A stretch of DNA of 64,000 nucleotides. Origin: Coriolopsis trogii. Its lineage: Eukaryota > Basidiomycota > Agaricomycetes > Polyporales > Polyporaceae. Shown piece after piece: positions 36,201-47,000 of this stretch (the first letter of the stretch is position 1; the number at the start of each line of letters is the position of its first letter). The position numbers and the translations under genes are program-made. The notes beneath the pieces are model-generated. The model saw nothing but the letters and a program-made list of their open reading frames with translations, was not told where the DNA came from and did no database searches. The stretch spans positions 2,542,001 to 2,606,000 of the forward strand of contig JAHYIO010000001.1 in the NCBI GenBank assembly GCA_020543525.1, read 5' to 3'.

Positions 36201-37564
36201 TCGAGGAGCGTCCAGTACGTGTTGCTATTCGGGTTGTACCTCGCTTCAAGGATCTTTCGACCCATGATACGAATCATCGAACCATGTTTGACAGCACCAT
36301 CAGGTAGCTTGTCAAAGATACACATGCGACCTTCGCCTTGGAACAAGGAATAACCATTGCGCTCGATGGAGCCCGTCGAGAAAAGACGACCTTCCACATG
36401 CGGGATGTAGTAGACGTTGTTGAAGGTGACAGGGACCTTCTGATTATCGATGTAAGTGAACCCTTCAACCGTTCCCGATCCAAGCGCATGGATAACACTA
36501 CTTTCACCTGACGCAGCCGTTCCGAAAGGAACAGTGGTCTCGAAAGGCTGGTAGGTGGAGAAGTCAGACATGTCGCCGGTGATATGTTGAGAGGCTCCTG
36601 AGTCCATAAGCCACATGGTCCACTTCGAGCTGTCCGAGGCCATAGCCTCATCATAGAAAGAAGCAGCGATGTTCGAGGGACCCGAAAGTACGTTTACAGC
36701 TGATACAGACTCAGAGACGACATGTGCATGGCTATGAGAAGTAGTGTCCTTGTTCTTCCCCTTGTCCTTGTCCTTATCCCTCTCCTTCTCCTTCTTCTTG
36801 CCCTTGGGACGCTTGTCTGGATGCTTCTTATAGCAGTTGGACTCGTGGTGAGAACTACCGCCACAGAAGGAGCAAGGACCCTTAGGCTTCGGCTTGGTCT
36901 GGGAGACCTTGTTGGCGGACTGTCCGTTCTTGCGCAATGACTCCTCGGCCAAGGTCTTCGACTGGATGTCGTCGAGGGTGACCTTGTTGATGTCCGTAAT
37001 AGCCATTAGCGCAGAAACCATGGACTGGTAGGACTCGGGGACCTTCGACAGCAACAGGAGAGCCTGCATGGTCTCGCTGAGCTTGATGCCGTTGCTATCG
37101 ATGTCGCGAAGGCGGTTGATGATCTTCATCATCTGGTCCTGGAGAGGCTTCGAATCGTTCATGCGAGGCTCTGCAACGAGCGACTCGAACATGCCCCAGA
37201 CGTGAGCACTGTTGGGCGTGCCAAACTTCGTCTTGATGGCGGCCCAGGTCTCAGCGGCTGTCATGGTACGAGGAGCAGCACCACCTTGACCCAGAACCTT
37301 CGCATCGAGGACGTAGTGGAAGTTCGGTGAGACCCGCATATACATCATGCCGCGAGCCTGCCCATTGAGCTTCTGCCATGTCTCTATGGCGACTAACTCC
37401 GCCGCAGTGGCAGCAGTACCGGCAGGAGAGGGCTCAGTCTTGGTGCCTTCGACAATCTCCCAACAGCCCATGAAGATGAAGTACCCCTTGAGCTTTGCAG
37501 CCCAGTCATTGTACTGGTTCGCCGAAGAAAGGATAGGGATCGAGTCGATCTTGACGTCTCCCAT
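33260..37564 (-). CDS. Copia gag-pol polyprotein, copy 1 (1434 aa)
   Basis: The polyprotein is unbroken. The first ATG of the frame is at 37564 (MGDVKIDSIPILSSANQYND), so that start is used. About 117 further codons upstream are open but lack ATG. Order: gag; zinc knuckle CSFCGGSSHHESNC (about residue 230); protease WLMDSGASQHITG (about 36600); GAG-pre-integrase FKTWHRRFGHAGKD with CDGCAFGK; integrase DLDGPMRTQAIGG, IDDYSG, RSDRGGEYTS and QQNGRAERWNR (D-D-E core). The variable Pro-rich linker precedes reverse transcriptase YKARLVARGFTQ and YVDDLLLIG (about 34202-34228). RNase H has SYSDSDWAEDRDDRHSTSG and SLSSTEAEYKA. All catalytic residues looked for are present, so it could be autonomous. 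Confidence 0.95.
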   Translation of the reverse strand: MGDVKIDSIPILSSANQYNDWAAKLKGYFIFMGCWEIVEGTKTEPSPAGTAATAAELVAIETWQKLNGQARGMMYMRVSPNFHYVLDAKVLGQGGAAPRTMTAAETWAAIKTKFGTPNSAHVWGMFESLVAEPRMNDSKPLQDQMMKIINRLRDIDSNGIKLSETMQALLLLSKVPESYQSMVSALMAITDINKVTLDDIQSKTLAEESLRKNGQSANKVSQTKPKPKGPCSFCGGSSHHESNCYKKHPDKRPKGKKKEKERDKDKDKGKNKDTTSHSHAHVVSESVSAVNVLSGPSNIAASFYDEAMASDSSKWTMWLMDSGASQHITGDMSDFSTYQPFETTVPFGTAASGESSVIHALGSGTVEGFTYIDNQKVPVTFNNVYYIPHVEGRLFSTGSIERNGYSLFQGEGRMCIFDKLPDGAVKHGSMIRIMGRKILEARYNPNSNTYWTLLELRNGQRVHLNVRRFKTWHRRFGHAGKDVLRHLPKNTKGVDAVDPADEEPCDGCAFGKSTRAPFPPSEKRATEVLELIHTDLDGPMRTQAIGGWKYFAGFIDDYSGLTRAYYLKHKSDAVKAFLDYKAWAETQTGKKIKKVRSDRGGEYTSSEFSELLRSHGIEHQKTVAGSPQQNGRAERWNRTITEKALCMLHQAGLSHGFWQLAIDAAVHIYNRQPMRRHKWQCPITLWDGTIPDVSYFRVFGCKAFVHVQKAKREGKLDKKAVEMIFVGYEQGSKGYRFWNPATRSIVVSRDVTFDEESFPARKLPGNQPVAPSDNPFVNDQSDESSNDDSDSVDPNDILDIPLPIPLDVPPPLDHSVDDDAPEAPAPANAPDRPPTPPPVPAPHPPHRRGRNRPVGDNQPSIARDRPRRDKAGIPHPSRIQDNIYGDENPVHVDARTDPDGDQWEAETFLAFLAAAQSKAGIPQSHKEAMRSPDAPKWREAEKSEYDSLIENRTWLLVPRPKGRHDVSNRWVYDIKHDGRYKARLVARGFTQVWGEDYHETFSPVARFESIRYLLAHAALEDWDIESMDVKTAFLNGDLEEEIYMEQPEGWVVPGKEDHVCLLKKAIYGLKQASRQWNAKIHQSLLDLGFQRTYSDAGIYVYRRQGGEHVTIVVLYVDDLLLIGDQSSHIKHVKRSLSKQYKMTDLGPVKRFLGLRITRDRSTRTLDIDQEEYIQSVLERFQMADCKPSRTPLPAGAVLVKTDQPASDSFRQRYQSLIGSLLYAMLGTRPDIAFAVTRLSKYNANPSEAHMNYAKYVLRYLQGTKAYRLRYKGASNDGLISYSDSDWAEDRDDRHSTSGFVFLMAGGAVSWASRRQPTISLSSTEAEYKAASDTCRQLAWLRTFGNELGDDVTDPTPLCLDNQGSIFLSVNPVIDRRTKHIEIRYHFIREQVEMGSVEIYYVTSEDQLADPLTKNVPYSNQAKFVEEIGLVSVAS

Positions 37565-38600
37565 GATTAAAAGCAGGTACTGAGAAGAGTGGAGATAATC
37601 CTCGTCGTCGAAGTCTAGAGTGAAGGATATAGGCGCAACAGATGGAAGCGCAGTGACGAGAGGAGGAGGAAGAGTTTCGATTGGAGAGAGATGCGGAGAT
37701 GCGACGAGAGGGGTGTCGTATGGGGTGTTAGAGGCGAGAGGAAGCGCTACGACAAGTGGTGTGTCGTAGGGTGTATCGGATGCGACTGGAAGAGCTGTGT
37801 TGACTCCAGCAAGAAACTCCTCGTCTGCTTGGTAGGGAGAGATAGGTTGCCAAGCGAACGATGTGGGATCTTCCGGTAAAGCAACGTTGTTGTACCGATG
37901 AGGACAGGGGCTCACGGCACAATTGTACCAACCGTCGCTTTGAAGGTGGGCGTCGACTTGTTCGTCAGAGTCCCAAACGTGTGGAAGATCCTCGCAGGAT
38001 TCCTCGTTGCCTGAGCTGTCAGAGGATGCTTCTGTCGAAGTATCAACGATGTCCTCGACTTCAGACTCAGAGGAATGAGGAGATGCTGGAAGAGTCGGCT
38101 CCAGAACGGTGGTTCAAAGTATACGCGATGATTGACGTGCCACGTGCGAGGAAGGTGGACAGGGGCACCTTTTGAGGTGAACCAGAGAGCCAGTAAGCCG
38201 AAATTACCGACAATCCGGGTAGAAGTCGCCAACTGTGCCCAAGAAACGCTATAGTAACTACCGAGGCAAAAAGGTATCGTAAGGAGGGTCCGAACGGTTG
38301 TCCTCCGGTCCAAAGGTGCTAACCACCCCGGGTACAACAGCTGGCGGGCGCAAGTGCGTGGCCTGGCTGAGGGATGCCTGAATCACCCAGGTGCCTCGAG
38401 AGCACAACAGGTGTTACAACGATAGTAGACTAGAGACTGACTACGAAGCGCTCAGGGCTGCGTCACGAGCGCAGAAATGTCCCCCTGGCAGCAGTGTCGG
38501 CGGGCACAGTCAAGAGAGTAGGAAAGTGGGATGCACGGGCAGAGAGTCGACGTACAAAGAGTTGCGCGCAGAGGTGTCGACAGAGAAGCAACCGATTAGA

Positions 38601-38617
38601 GCGCAGGGCTCATAACC
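38601..38617 (-). other. Primer-binding site of copia copy 1 (half-tRNA type)
   Basis: The 17 bases next to the 5' LTR read, on the plus strand, GCGCAGGGCTCATAACC. This matches the anticodon-arm segment (about nucleotides 24-40) of yeast-type initiator tRNA-Met as remembered. Pairing would therefore be with an internal tRNA fragment and not with the 3' CCA end. Confidence 0.75.
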
Positions 38618-39184
38618 TGATGAACTCTGAACCTGGAAGGCTTGGAGCGACCTGTAAGTCACACAAAGAGAGATCTTCAGTCAGTGAGCGAACGACTATA
38701 TTGCATAGTTTAGTACCTGTAAGTCACACAAAGAGAGACTACAAGTACTAGTAAGTAAAGTGTAGTAGAGCATAAGTAATGAGTGAGACTTACTCTTCAG
38801 TCAGTGAGCGAACGACTGAAGAGCAGAGGGGCAAACAGACTGCCTTATATACTGGAGAGAGGAGTGCATGAGTAAGCGAATGAAGCAGTCACATGTTAAC
38901 CATAGAGCGATGAGTAAGAGTCCGTACTCGGCGTATGAGTAAGAGCCGAGAGTATTCTAAGTAAGACATAAGGTCTAGAATGTTCCGGTGCATTGTAGAA
39001 CGCACAGGAAGACAAGGGAACCATATGGTCATGGGAATGTACAGTAGTTTCGTAGAGAAAACTGTATATGGTAAGTAGAAACACAGCCTATAGTAAGCGC
39101 TATCTAAACATAGGTAAACATGACCATACAAAGGTTGTGTGCACAACTCCGGACCGGTAGAGCCGTAAATCCAGAATGTCAACA
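38618..39184 (-). repeat. 5' LTR of copia copy 1
   Basis: 567 bp, nearly identical to 32682-33248. It lies upstream of gag-pol in element orientation and so should drive transcription. Confidence 0.95.
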
Positions 39185-42100
39185 CGAGACTGTTTGTAGT
39201 GATACTTGAGGCATTGTAGGGCCTCCATGAGCTCAGGTTCAATGCGGCTCCGGCGGAGAGTGTCTGTCTCTTTGCTGGAAGAGAATATCCGTTCGCATAT
39301 TACCGCAGATGCCTGGGCGGCAAGGACATCGAGGGCTATGCGACCAAGATATGGGTATATCTTCCTGTTCAGCTAAGATTGTAGGCAGAGTGAGCCCAGA
39401 AAATATGAGAGAGGATGTACCAAGCAAGTGACAACATACCGTCCAATAATGAAGCAAGTCCATGCCGCAGTCGATACTTCCCACTAATCCTTCTGCAAGA
39501 TAGCGATCGAGTTCACTTTGTACAGCAGCGCGGTCAGGAGAAGCAGCCTCCTGGGTGTCAGACAAGCAACCGGCCGTGGTCCGAAAGGGGTCAGGTGGGG
39601 GAGATGTGCTAGAATGAGGAGAAGGGTGATCGGAGACTGAGAGAATGGGTTCAGAAGCATGTGGTCGGAGTGATGCATGGGATCGAACGTGGGAGAACAG
39701 ACGTCCAAGGCCGCGTTGTTGCCTGTCGAAGCCTGTACTATGCCGCGCCCCAATATTGGGCATGCTTGATGTCCGGCCAGGTTGGATGCCAAGCTGACGG
39801 CGTTCATCTGCTCGGAAGGCCTGCATCTATGAGTAAAGTCATAAAGAGTGAGTTTTAGCACAATATGGTCGAAAATCTCACATACTGCTTCTAGAACCCA
39901 TTCACGTGCTTGTACAGCTTCGTCAGAGGACCAGTGTTGCTCAATCCATTGCAGTTTAATTGCCGGATTGAGTACTACCGTTGCATCGCATCAGTTTGGC
40001 ACCAGACTAGAAAGTAAATCAACACTTACCCATGGCGAGCACATGGATACGGGATCGGCGACACTCATAAATATATTCCTCTATTTTTTCGATACCGAGA
40101 TCAATGTAAGGAGCCATTAGTGGCTGCACCTTTCGAAGTTGGCGCCAACCCGAGAGGAGGAGCTCGTAGGCGGGTAGTGCGATAGAAACAGATGGGGTGC
40201 GCTCAAAGGAAAGTAACTGTTGCACATCATGTGGTATCTCAAGAATACGGTATATATCCTTGAGAGCCTCATACTCCTCGGCACGGAGCAAGGTGTGAGA
40301 AATGTCAGCACGCCCGGCATGCTCGAGGAATCTCTTGACAGCCTGTCAGAGTTGTCACAATAAGTATGGTCTGAATATCACCAAATATGAACAGATCGAG
40401 CATATACCGGATAGAGAAGCAACAGCCGCCGTATCATGATGTGTGTCGACGACCATCTTGTGTCGCAGTCACGCAGCAGCTGAACGACAGGGAGCTGGAC
40501 TACATCGCCATTTTCATCCTGCCATAAACCAGCCTCATTCCCCTCTTGTATTGTCAGGCGGAACTCAGCACGGCGTCGATCGGATTGACGGCAGAAGGCG
40601 ACCAGATCACGAATCTTCCCTACAGGGTTAGCAGCAAGTGCCTCGACACGTCTGATCGCCTGCGTGCTTGATAGTGTGTTGGTATCGTCGGTGGATAGCT
40701 CAAGATACAGTAGGGATGGGCACTGCTTCAATTTCTCGAGAATATGTTGGACGGATATGTTGACTACATGCGGGAAGCATCTGTCGTAGGTCGGGTAATG
40801 AGTGAAAAACATAACACGATCAGAATAAGGATGGCATACCGAAGACGATTGCCATCCCTATCGAACATGATCCCTTCCTTCGTCAACAACTTCTCGAGTT
40901 CTTCCATAAATTTGTTGTTTGACGAAGCATTGTCGCAGGTGATCATACCGATCTAGAGCCGCAAACATGAGTTGAATACGCACGATTAGAATTAACAGAC
41001 ACGTTACCTTGTATAACAACCCGCTCTCACGAAGCAGTTCATATATTTCTTTGGCTACAGGCTCTCCTGCGTGCGAGTGGACGCGTCGGAAAGCGATAAG
41101 ATGGTTACAGACAACGAGATTGCCATCGCTGTCCTCTGCCGTGTGATGTGCTGTGAGTGCCAGGTAGGAGGCTAGCTCCTGGTCGGACCAAATGTCAAAT
41201 GTGTATGATATCCGACCTGGTGCTTTCTGGAAATATCTCAGTTAATGTATGCGCTGGACATCTGACGCATTATCACGCACCTGCAACTCGAGAATGATCT
41301 CCTGGCGGGCCCGTTGCCATTCTCGCAGGATCGAAGTCGTGATCTTCTTTCTGTGTGGGTAGTTCTCCTCGTTGAGGTCGGTATTTAGGTAGAATATGAG
41401 GTCCTGGAACTCGGGACACTCAACAACGTTAATAGACTGCAGGAGAGGTTGCATGAGACAACCAGTAACCCAGAATCATATGTTCGTTGCCATACCTGAT
41501 CGTCTGCTACAATCCATCGCATAAGCCTCTGAAGAAATCCCTCATATGTGACCTTCTCGTGGATGCGCACGCCACGGTTGCCTCCCGTCGAGTGTCCCAC
41601 TTCGTGACTTGCCGCCTTCAGCTTCCCTTGCTTGCGAAGCATCTGGCACACGGTGTCGTATGTGGGACCGTGCTCATTCCGAAGATGATTGCGGAACGTC
41701 GACGTGATACCTCCAGTTGAGATCTTGTACGTCTTCCATCTAGGGTACTATATTCACAAAGGATCAAGTAGACTCAGATGGCCACGTACCTTTTGCACAG
41801 TTTACAGCCGATATATGGTGTGTCGGGCTTGGCTGACAATATCGGCTCCTCCTCAGGTGCGGGAGGTACGGCAGGAGGATCTCTACTGGACAAAGGGCGT
41901 GCAAAATACCAGACGTCCACAGCGGACGAGCCGAGCTCAGTCCCGACTGTGTCCGGTACCGGATTGAATGAGAATGCAGGCAACTCTTCCGGTGTCTGCG
42001 CCCCAGTTGTGCCACCAGCGCCTACTCCGGAAGGAGACGACACACCTACAATATGTTATTGTATCTGTCAGGTATACCTCTGGTAAGCATTATAAATATT

Positions 42101-42561
42101 GACCTACCCCGAGGGGATGTGTTCTCAGCCTCCGGTTGTGCTGAAGGTCCCACTCCGACCACAGAAGCAGTCGGAGGTGTCAATGTACCCCGGTTGCGGC
42201 GGCGCCGTTTTGGAACGTGAACTGAACTGTCTACGGGGGGTTCCCGTCGCTTGCGAAGGTCGGAGGTAGTGGGTATCGATGAATCTGAGCCCTCTTGAGA
42301 TGTTTGGCCGTTCACAGTGGCGGCAGTAGCATCTTGGAAGGGTGCAGGGATGGGGGATAGGGTGGGATGATATCCGGGTTGGGGTTGTATGGTAGGCGGT
42401 GGTGAGAAAGAAAATAGCGGGACACTCGCCTGTAGCTGCGTTCCGTGAGGGACAGGACCATACCATGACCCAGAGGTGTGCATGAATGCGACATTTGACG
42501 GTCGGCTGCCGCAGTTGCATGGCAGGGTTGGTGGACAGTGACAGGCAGCGGCAGTGGTCAT
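39185..42561 (-). pseudogene. hAT transposase, N-terminal and central part (disrupted 3' end)
   Basis: The ATG at 42561 starts a Pro/Ser-rich N-terminus with a basic patch (VHVPKRRRRNRG, a likely nuclear signal). A BED-type zinc finger follows: VWYFARPL, then CKLCKRY and RNHLRNEHG (Cys-x2-Cys ... His-x4-His) across introns near 41705-41775. The RNase H-like catalytic core shows YTFDIWSD (first Asp, about 41190) and GMITCDNASSNNKF (second Asp, about 40935). The hAT landmark LLRDCDTRWSSTH lies near 40455. The C-terminal dimerisation domain (YPYLGRIALDVLAAQASAV, then CERIFSSSKETDTLRRSR) is at about 39205-39365. Exons appear open with proper GT-AG introns. The frame runs into the copia LTR at 39184, which removes the normal last codons, so this copy is now probably inactive. 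Confidence 0.85.
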
Positions 42562-42908
42562 TTTTCGGGCTAGTCTTGGTTGTACGGCGGTGAAAGCAGT
42601 TTATTGCACTATATTACGGACATGTATAGCCGACACGAAAGTCCTGGAATGCCTTGGCCAGTGGAGAGGGGCGGATGAAAGATGGTGTTGAGTAGCACGA
42701 CACGACGAACGTGTCGCGGAGTTTGGTCGCGACGAGGCGCGACCCCCAAAAAGGGTATTTTGCCGTCTCGGCGCTGAGTCGACCAATGAACGTCGATTAC
42801 ATAACCATTTGCGAGTTAGATGACGCAACTCGCCCAACTCGACTCGACTCAGCTCGGGCCCCGAGTTTCTCGAACTCTCCGCACGAGTTGAGTCGAGTTG
42901 CGAGTCAA

Positions 42909-42937
42909 ACTCAACTCGGCGCAACACTAATCATGAC
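42909..42937 (-). repeat. hAT right TIR and target duplication
   Basis: The inverted 21-bp TIR (42909-42929) is followed by the second ATCATGAC (42930-42937). Subterminal CAACTCG repeats extend left to about 42830. Confidence 0.93.
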
Positions 42938-43509
42938 CACAAATGCGAGAAGCCCGGCCCGAAACCGTACATGGGCGTCTATAGTCTTTTTGATGCGATG
43001 GCAAAGCTCAGAGCGCTGGCATCGGGGCCCTGGCGCGTATCTTGTCAGACCATATCAGCCCTTATATGATAGCCAATATGTAAAATATCCACAAGTCTTG
43101 TAGGTGAGATTATAAGACTTGTCAATAGCAAGACGTGCTTGACAAGTTGTACAACAATTATGGCCAATGACAACACTAGTGACGGAACACACGGAAGCAC
43201 CGCCCACTTTACCAGTCTTGTCGCCTCACAGTTGCACTCGTGAAAAGGGCCAACATGGTAGCAATATGTTCAATCATACCCCACATGTGCAGTATACATA
43301 GTCTATGACCCCGGATGCCCATCCTACTCCAACCTTTCTAAGCTGTATGTCCTATAGCATACCTGTGTAGTGCAATGGCCATGAATGCGTCAACCTGCGG
43401 CAAAGGATGTTAGTTCTACTGGTAAACGGGTGCTGTGAGAAGCTGGACGCTTACCATTTGACCGCAGGACAGGCGCATGTCGGGGATCAAGGGTCCCCCA
43501 GACAAACTG
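42938..43509. other. Unique spacer between hAT and copia copy 2
   Basis: This 572-bp, relatively AT-rich stretch has no gene. It includes a short hairpin, ACAAGTCTT at 43091-43099 and its exact complement at 43114-43122 with a 14-base loop. Function is unknown. Confidence 0.4.
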
Positions 43510-44076
43510 ATGAACTCTGAACCTGGAAGGCTTGGAGCGACCTGTAAGTCACACAAAGAGAGATCTTCAGTCAGTGAGCGAACGACTATATTGCATAGTT
43601 TAGTACCTGTAAGTCACACAAAGAGAGACTACAAGTACTAGTAAGTAAAGTGTAGTAGAGCATAAGTAATGAGTGAGACTTACTCTTCAGTCAGTGAGCG
43701 AACGACTGAAGAGCAGAGGGGCAAACAGACTGCCTTATATACTGGAGAGAGGAGTGCATGAGTAAGCGAATGAAGCAGTCACATGTTAACCATAGAGCGA
43801 TGAGTAAGAGTCCGTACTCGGCGTATGAGTAAGAGCCGAGAGTATTCTGAGTAAGACATAAGGTCTAGAATGTTCCGGTGCATTGTAGAACGCACAGGAA
43901 GACAAGGGAACCATATGGTCATAGGAATGTACAGTAGTTTCGTAGAGAAAACCGTATATGGTAAGTAGAAACACAGCCTATAGTAAGCGCTATCTAAACA
44001 TAAGTAAACATGACCATACAAAGGTTGTGTGCACAACTCCGGACCGGTAGAGCCGTAAATCCGGAATGTCAACACT
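43510..44076 (-). repeat. 3' LTR of copia copy 2
   Basis: 567 bp, of a distinct subtype relative to the 5' LTR of the same copy. Confidence 0.95.
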
Positions 44077-44085
44077 CCCACTCGT
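44077..44085 (-). other. Polypurine tract of copia copy 2
   Basis: The purine-rich GAGTGGGAG core lies between the stop codon and the 3' LTR, as in copy 1. Confidence 0.65.
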
Positions 44086-47000
44086 TCAAGATGCAACGGA
44101 CACAAGACCTATCTCCTCAACGAATTTGGCCTGATTGGAGTAAGGCACGTTCTTCGTGAGGGGGTCGGCCAATTGGTCCTCAGAAGTGACATAGTAGATC
44201 TCGACAGATCCCATCTCGACCTGTTCACGAATGAAGTGATAACGGATCTCTATGTGCTTGGTACGACGGTCAATGACTGGATTGACAGACAAGAAGATCG
44301 AGCCTTGGTTGTCGAGACACAAAGGCGTCGGATCAGTCACATCATCTCCGAGTTCATTGCCGAAGGTCCTCAGCCATGCCAACTGACGACAAGTGTCGGA
44401 GGCCGCTTTATATTCCGCCTCGGTCGAGGAGAGCGAAATGGTAGGCTGACGCCTCGATGCCCACGATACAGCACCACCTGCCATCAAGAAGACAAAGCCA
44501 GAGGTTGAGTGCCGATCATCACGGTCTTCCGCCCAGTCCGAATCTGAGTACGAAATCAGACCGTCATTAGACGCTCCCTTGTAGCGCAGCCGGTACGCCT
44601 TTGTTCCCTGAAGGTAACGCAGGACATACTTGGCATAGTTCATGTGCGCTTCAGAGGGATTGGCATTGTACTTGGATAACCGTGTGACAGCGAAAGCAAT
44701 ATCAGGGCGCGTCCCGAGCATGGCGTACAAAAGACTGCCAATAAGACTCTGGTAGCGTTGCCTGAATGAATCGGAAGCGGGCTGATCGGTTTTCACCAAA
44801 ACAGCACCAGCAGGGAGAGGAGTACGCGACGGTTTACAGTCAGCCATCTGGAAACGCTCAAGGACAGACTGGATATACTCTTCCTGGTCGATGTCGAGTG
44901 TTCGAGTGGAACGATCTCGAGTGATGCGAAGACCAAGGAAGCGCTTGACTGGTCCCAAGTCCGTCATCTTGTACTGCTTAGAGAGAGAGCGCTTGACGTG
45001 CTTGATGTGACTAGACTGATCGCCGATGAGAAGTAGATCGTCGACATAGAGTACGACAATCGTTACGTGTTCCCCCCCTTGTCGCCGATATACGTAGATC
45101 CCGGCATCAGAATAGGTCCGTTGGAATCCCAAGTCAAGAAGCGACTGATGAATCTTCGCATTCCATTGACGTGACGCCTGTTTAAGACCATAGATAGCCT
45201 TTTTGAGCAGACAGACGTGGTCTTCCTTCCCAGGAACGACCCAGCCTTCGGGCTGTTCCATGTAGATCTCCTCTTTGAGATCGCCATTCAGAAACGCGGT
45301 CTTGACATCCATAGATTCGATGTCCCAGTCCTCAAGCGCAGCATGCGCAAGAAGATACCGGATAGACTCGAACCGCGCAACCGGAGAGAATGTCTCGTGA
45401 TAGTCCTCACCCCATACTTGAGTAAAACCGCGAGCAACAAGACGAGCTTTATACCGCCCATCATGTTTAATGTCATAAACCCAGCGGTTTGAGACGACGT
45501 GTCGACCTTTAGGACGAGGAACAAGTAACCAGGTTCTGTTCTCGATGAGCGAGTCATACTCCGACTTCTCAGCTTCGCGCCACTTAGGAGCATCAGGCGA
45601 TCGCATGGCCTCCTTGTGGGATTGAGGAATACCAGCTTTCGACTGAGCAGCAGCGAGAAAAGCGAGGAAAGTCTCTGCCTCCCACTGATCTCCATCCGGA
45701 TCTGTCCGAGCGTCAACATGAACCGGGTTCTCGTCACCATAGATGTTGTCCTGAGTCCTACTCGGGTGGGGAATGCCTGCTTTGTCACGACGAGGACGGT
45801 CACGAGCAATGCTAGGCTGATTATCTCCCACTGGTCTGTTACGACCACGACGGTGAGGAGGATGAGGAGCAGGAACAGGCGGTGGTGTTGGAGGACGATC
45901 AGGGGCATTAGCCGGAGCAGGTGCTTCAGGCGCATCATTGTCTACAGAGTGATCAAGCGGTGGTGGGACATCAAGCGGAATGGGAAGGGGAATGTCCAGG
46001 ATGTCGTTGGGATCGACCGAGTCAGAGTCGTCGTTCGAGGACTCATCCGACTGGTCATTCACAAACGGATTATCACTGGGGGCGACAGGTTGATTGCCAG
46101 GAAGTTTTCGTGCAGGGAAAGACTCTTCATCGAATGTCACATCGCGGGACACGACGATAGAGCGGGTGGCCGGATTCCAAAAACGATACCCCTTGGAACC
46201 CTGCTCATACCCCACGAAGATCATCTCGACTGCCTTCTTGTCGAGCTTCCCTTCGCGCTTCGCCTTCTGCACATGCACAAAGGCTTTGCACCCAAACACG
46301 CGGAAGTAGGAAACGTCCGGTATGGTGCCGTCCCACAACGTGATAGGGCATTGCCATTTGTGTCGTCGCATAGGTTGACGATTGTAGATATGAACAGCTG
46401 CATCGATGGCAAGTTGCCAGAAACCGTGACTAAGTCCAGCCTGATGTAACATACACAAAGCCTTCTCGGTGATGGTACGGTTCCAGCGTTCAGCACGTCC
46501 ATTCTGTTGAGGTGAACCCGCAACTGTCTTCTGGTGCTCGATGCCATGCGAACGAAGAAGCTCGCTGAACTCGCTAGACGTGTATTCCCCCCCTCGATCA
46601 GAGCGGACTTTCTTGATCTTTTTACCGGTCTGAGTCTCAGCCCATGCCTTATAGTCGAGGAATGCTTTAACAGCGTCCGACTTGTGCTTAAGGTAGTAGG
46701 CGCGAGCAAGACCAGAGTAATCGTCAATGAAACCGGCAAAATACTTCCATCCTCCGATAGCCTGAGTACGCATCGGTCCATCGAGATCTGTATGGATGAG
46801 CTCGAGAACTTCAGTCGCACGCTTCTCAGAAGGTGGAAAGGGGGCGCGAGTGGATTTGCCAAAGGCACATCCGTCACATGGCTCTTCATCCGCAGGATCA
46901 ACGGCATCAACTCCCTTGGTGTTCTTAGGAAGATGACATACCACGTCCTTGCCCGCATGACCAAAGCGACGATGCCAGGTCTTGAAGCGACGGACATTGA

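Larger units (their letters stand above)
32682..39184 (-). mobile_element. Ty1/copia LTR retrotransposon, copy 1 (complete, 6503 bp)
   Basis: Two direct LTRs of 567 bp (32682-33248 and 38618-39184) flank one long gag-pol frame on the minus strand. The ends are TGTTGAC...TTCATCA in element orientation, with canonical TG...CA termini. The 5-bp target duplication CGAGA lies at 32677-32681 and 39185-39189. Primer-binding site and polypurine tract are both present. The LTRs differ at only about three positions by eye, so insertion was recent. The order PR-INT-RT-RNaseH places it in Pseudoviridae/copia rather than gypsy. Confidence 0.96.
32296..42929 (-). mobile_element. hAT-superfamily DNA transposon, split by a copia element
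   Basis: The left end (32296 on) and the inverted right end (down from 42929) both read TAGTGTTGCGCCGAGTTGAG, and the identity covers 21 bp. The flanks are a perfect 8-bp direct repeat ATCATGAC at 32288-32295 and 42930-42937, the hallmark target duplication of hAT elements. Many copies of CGAGTTG or its complement lie within ~120 bp of each end. The transposase gene runs on the minus strand. Without the inserted retrotransposon and its duplicated 5 bp (32682-39189), the element is about 4.1 kb. Confidence 0.93.

Noticed and set aside
37912..38337. 141-codon minus-strand open frame in the copia leader
   Set aside because: It starts at a TTG codon, has no ATG and no recognised motif. Its conservation between two young copies carries no weight.
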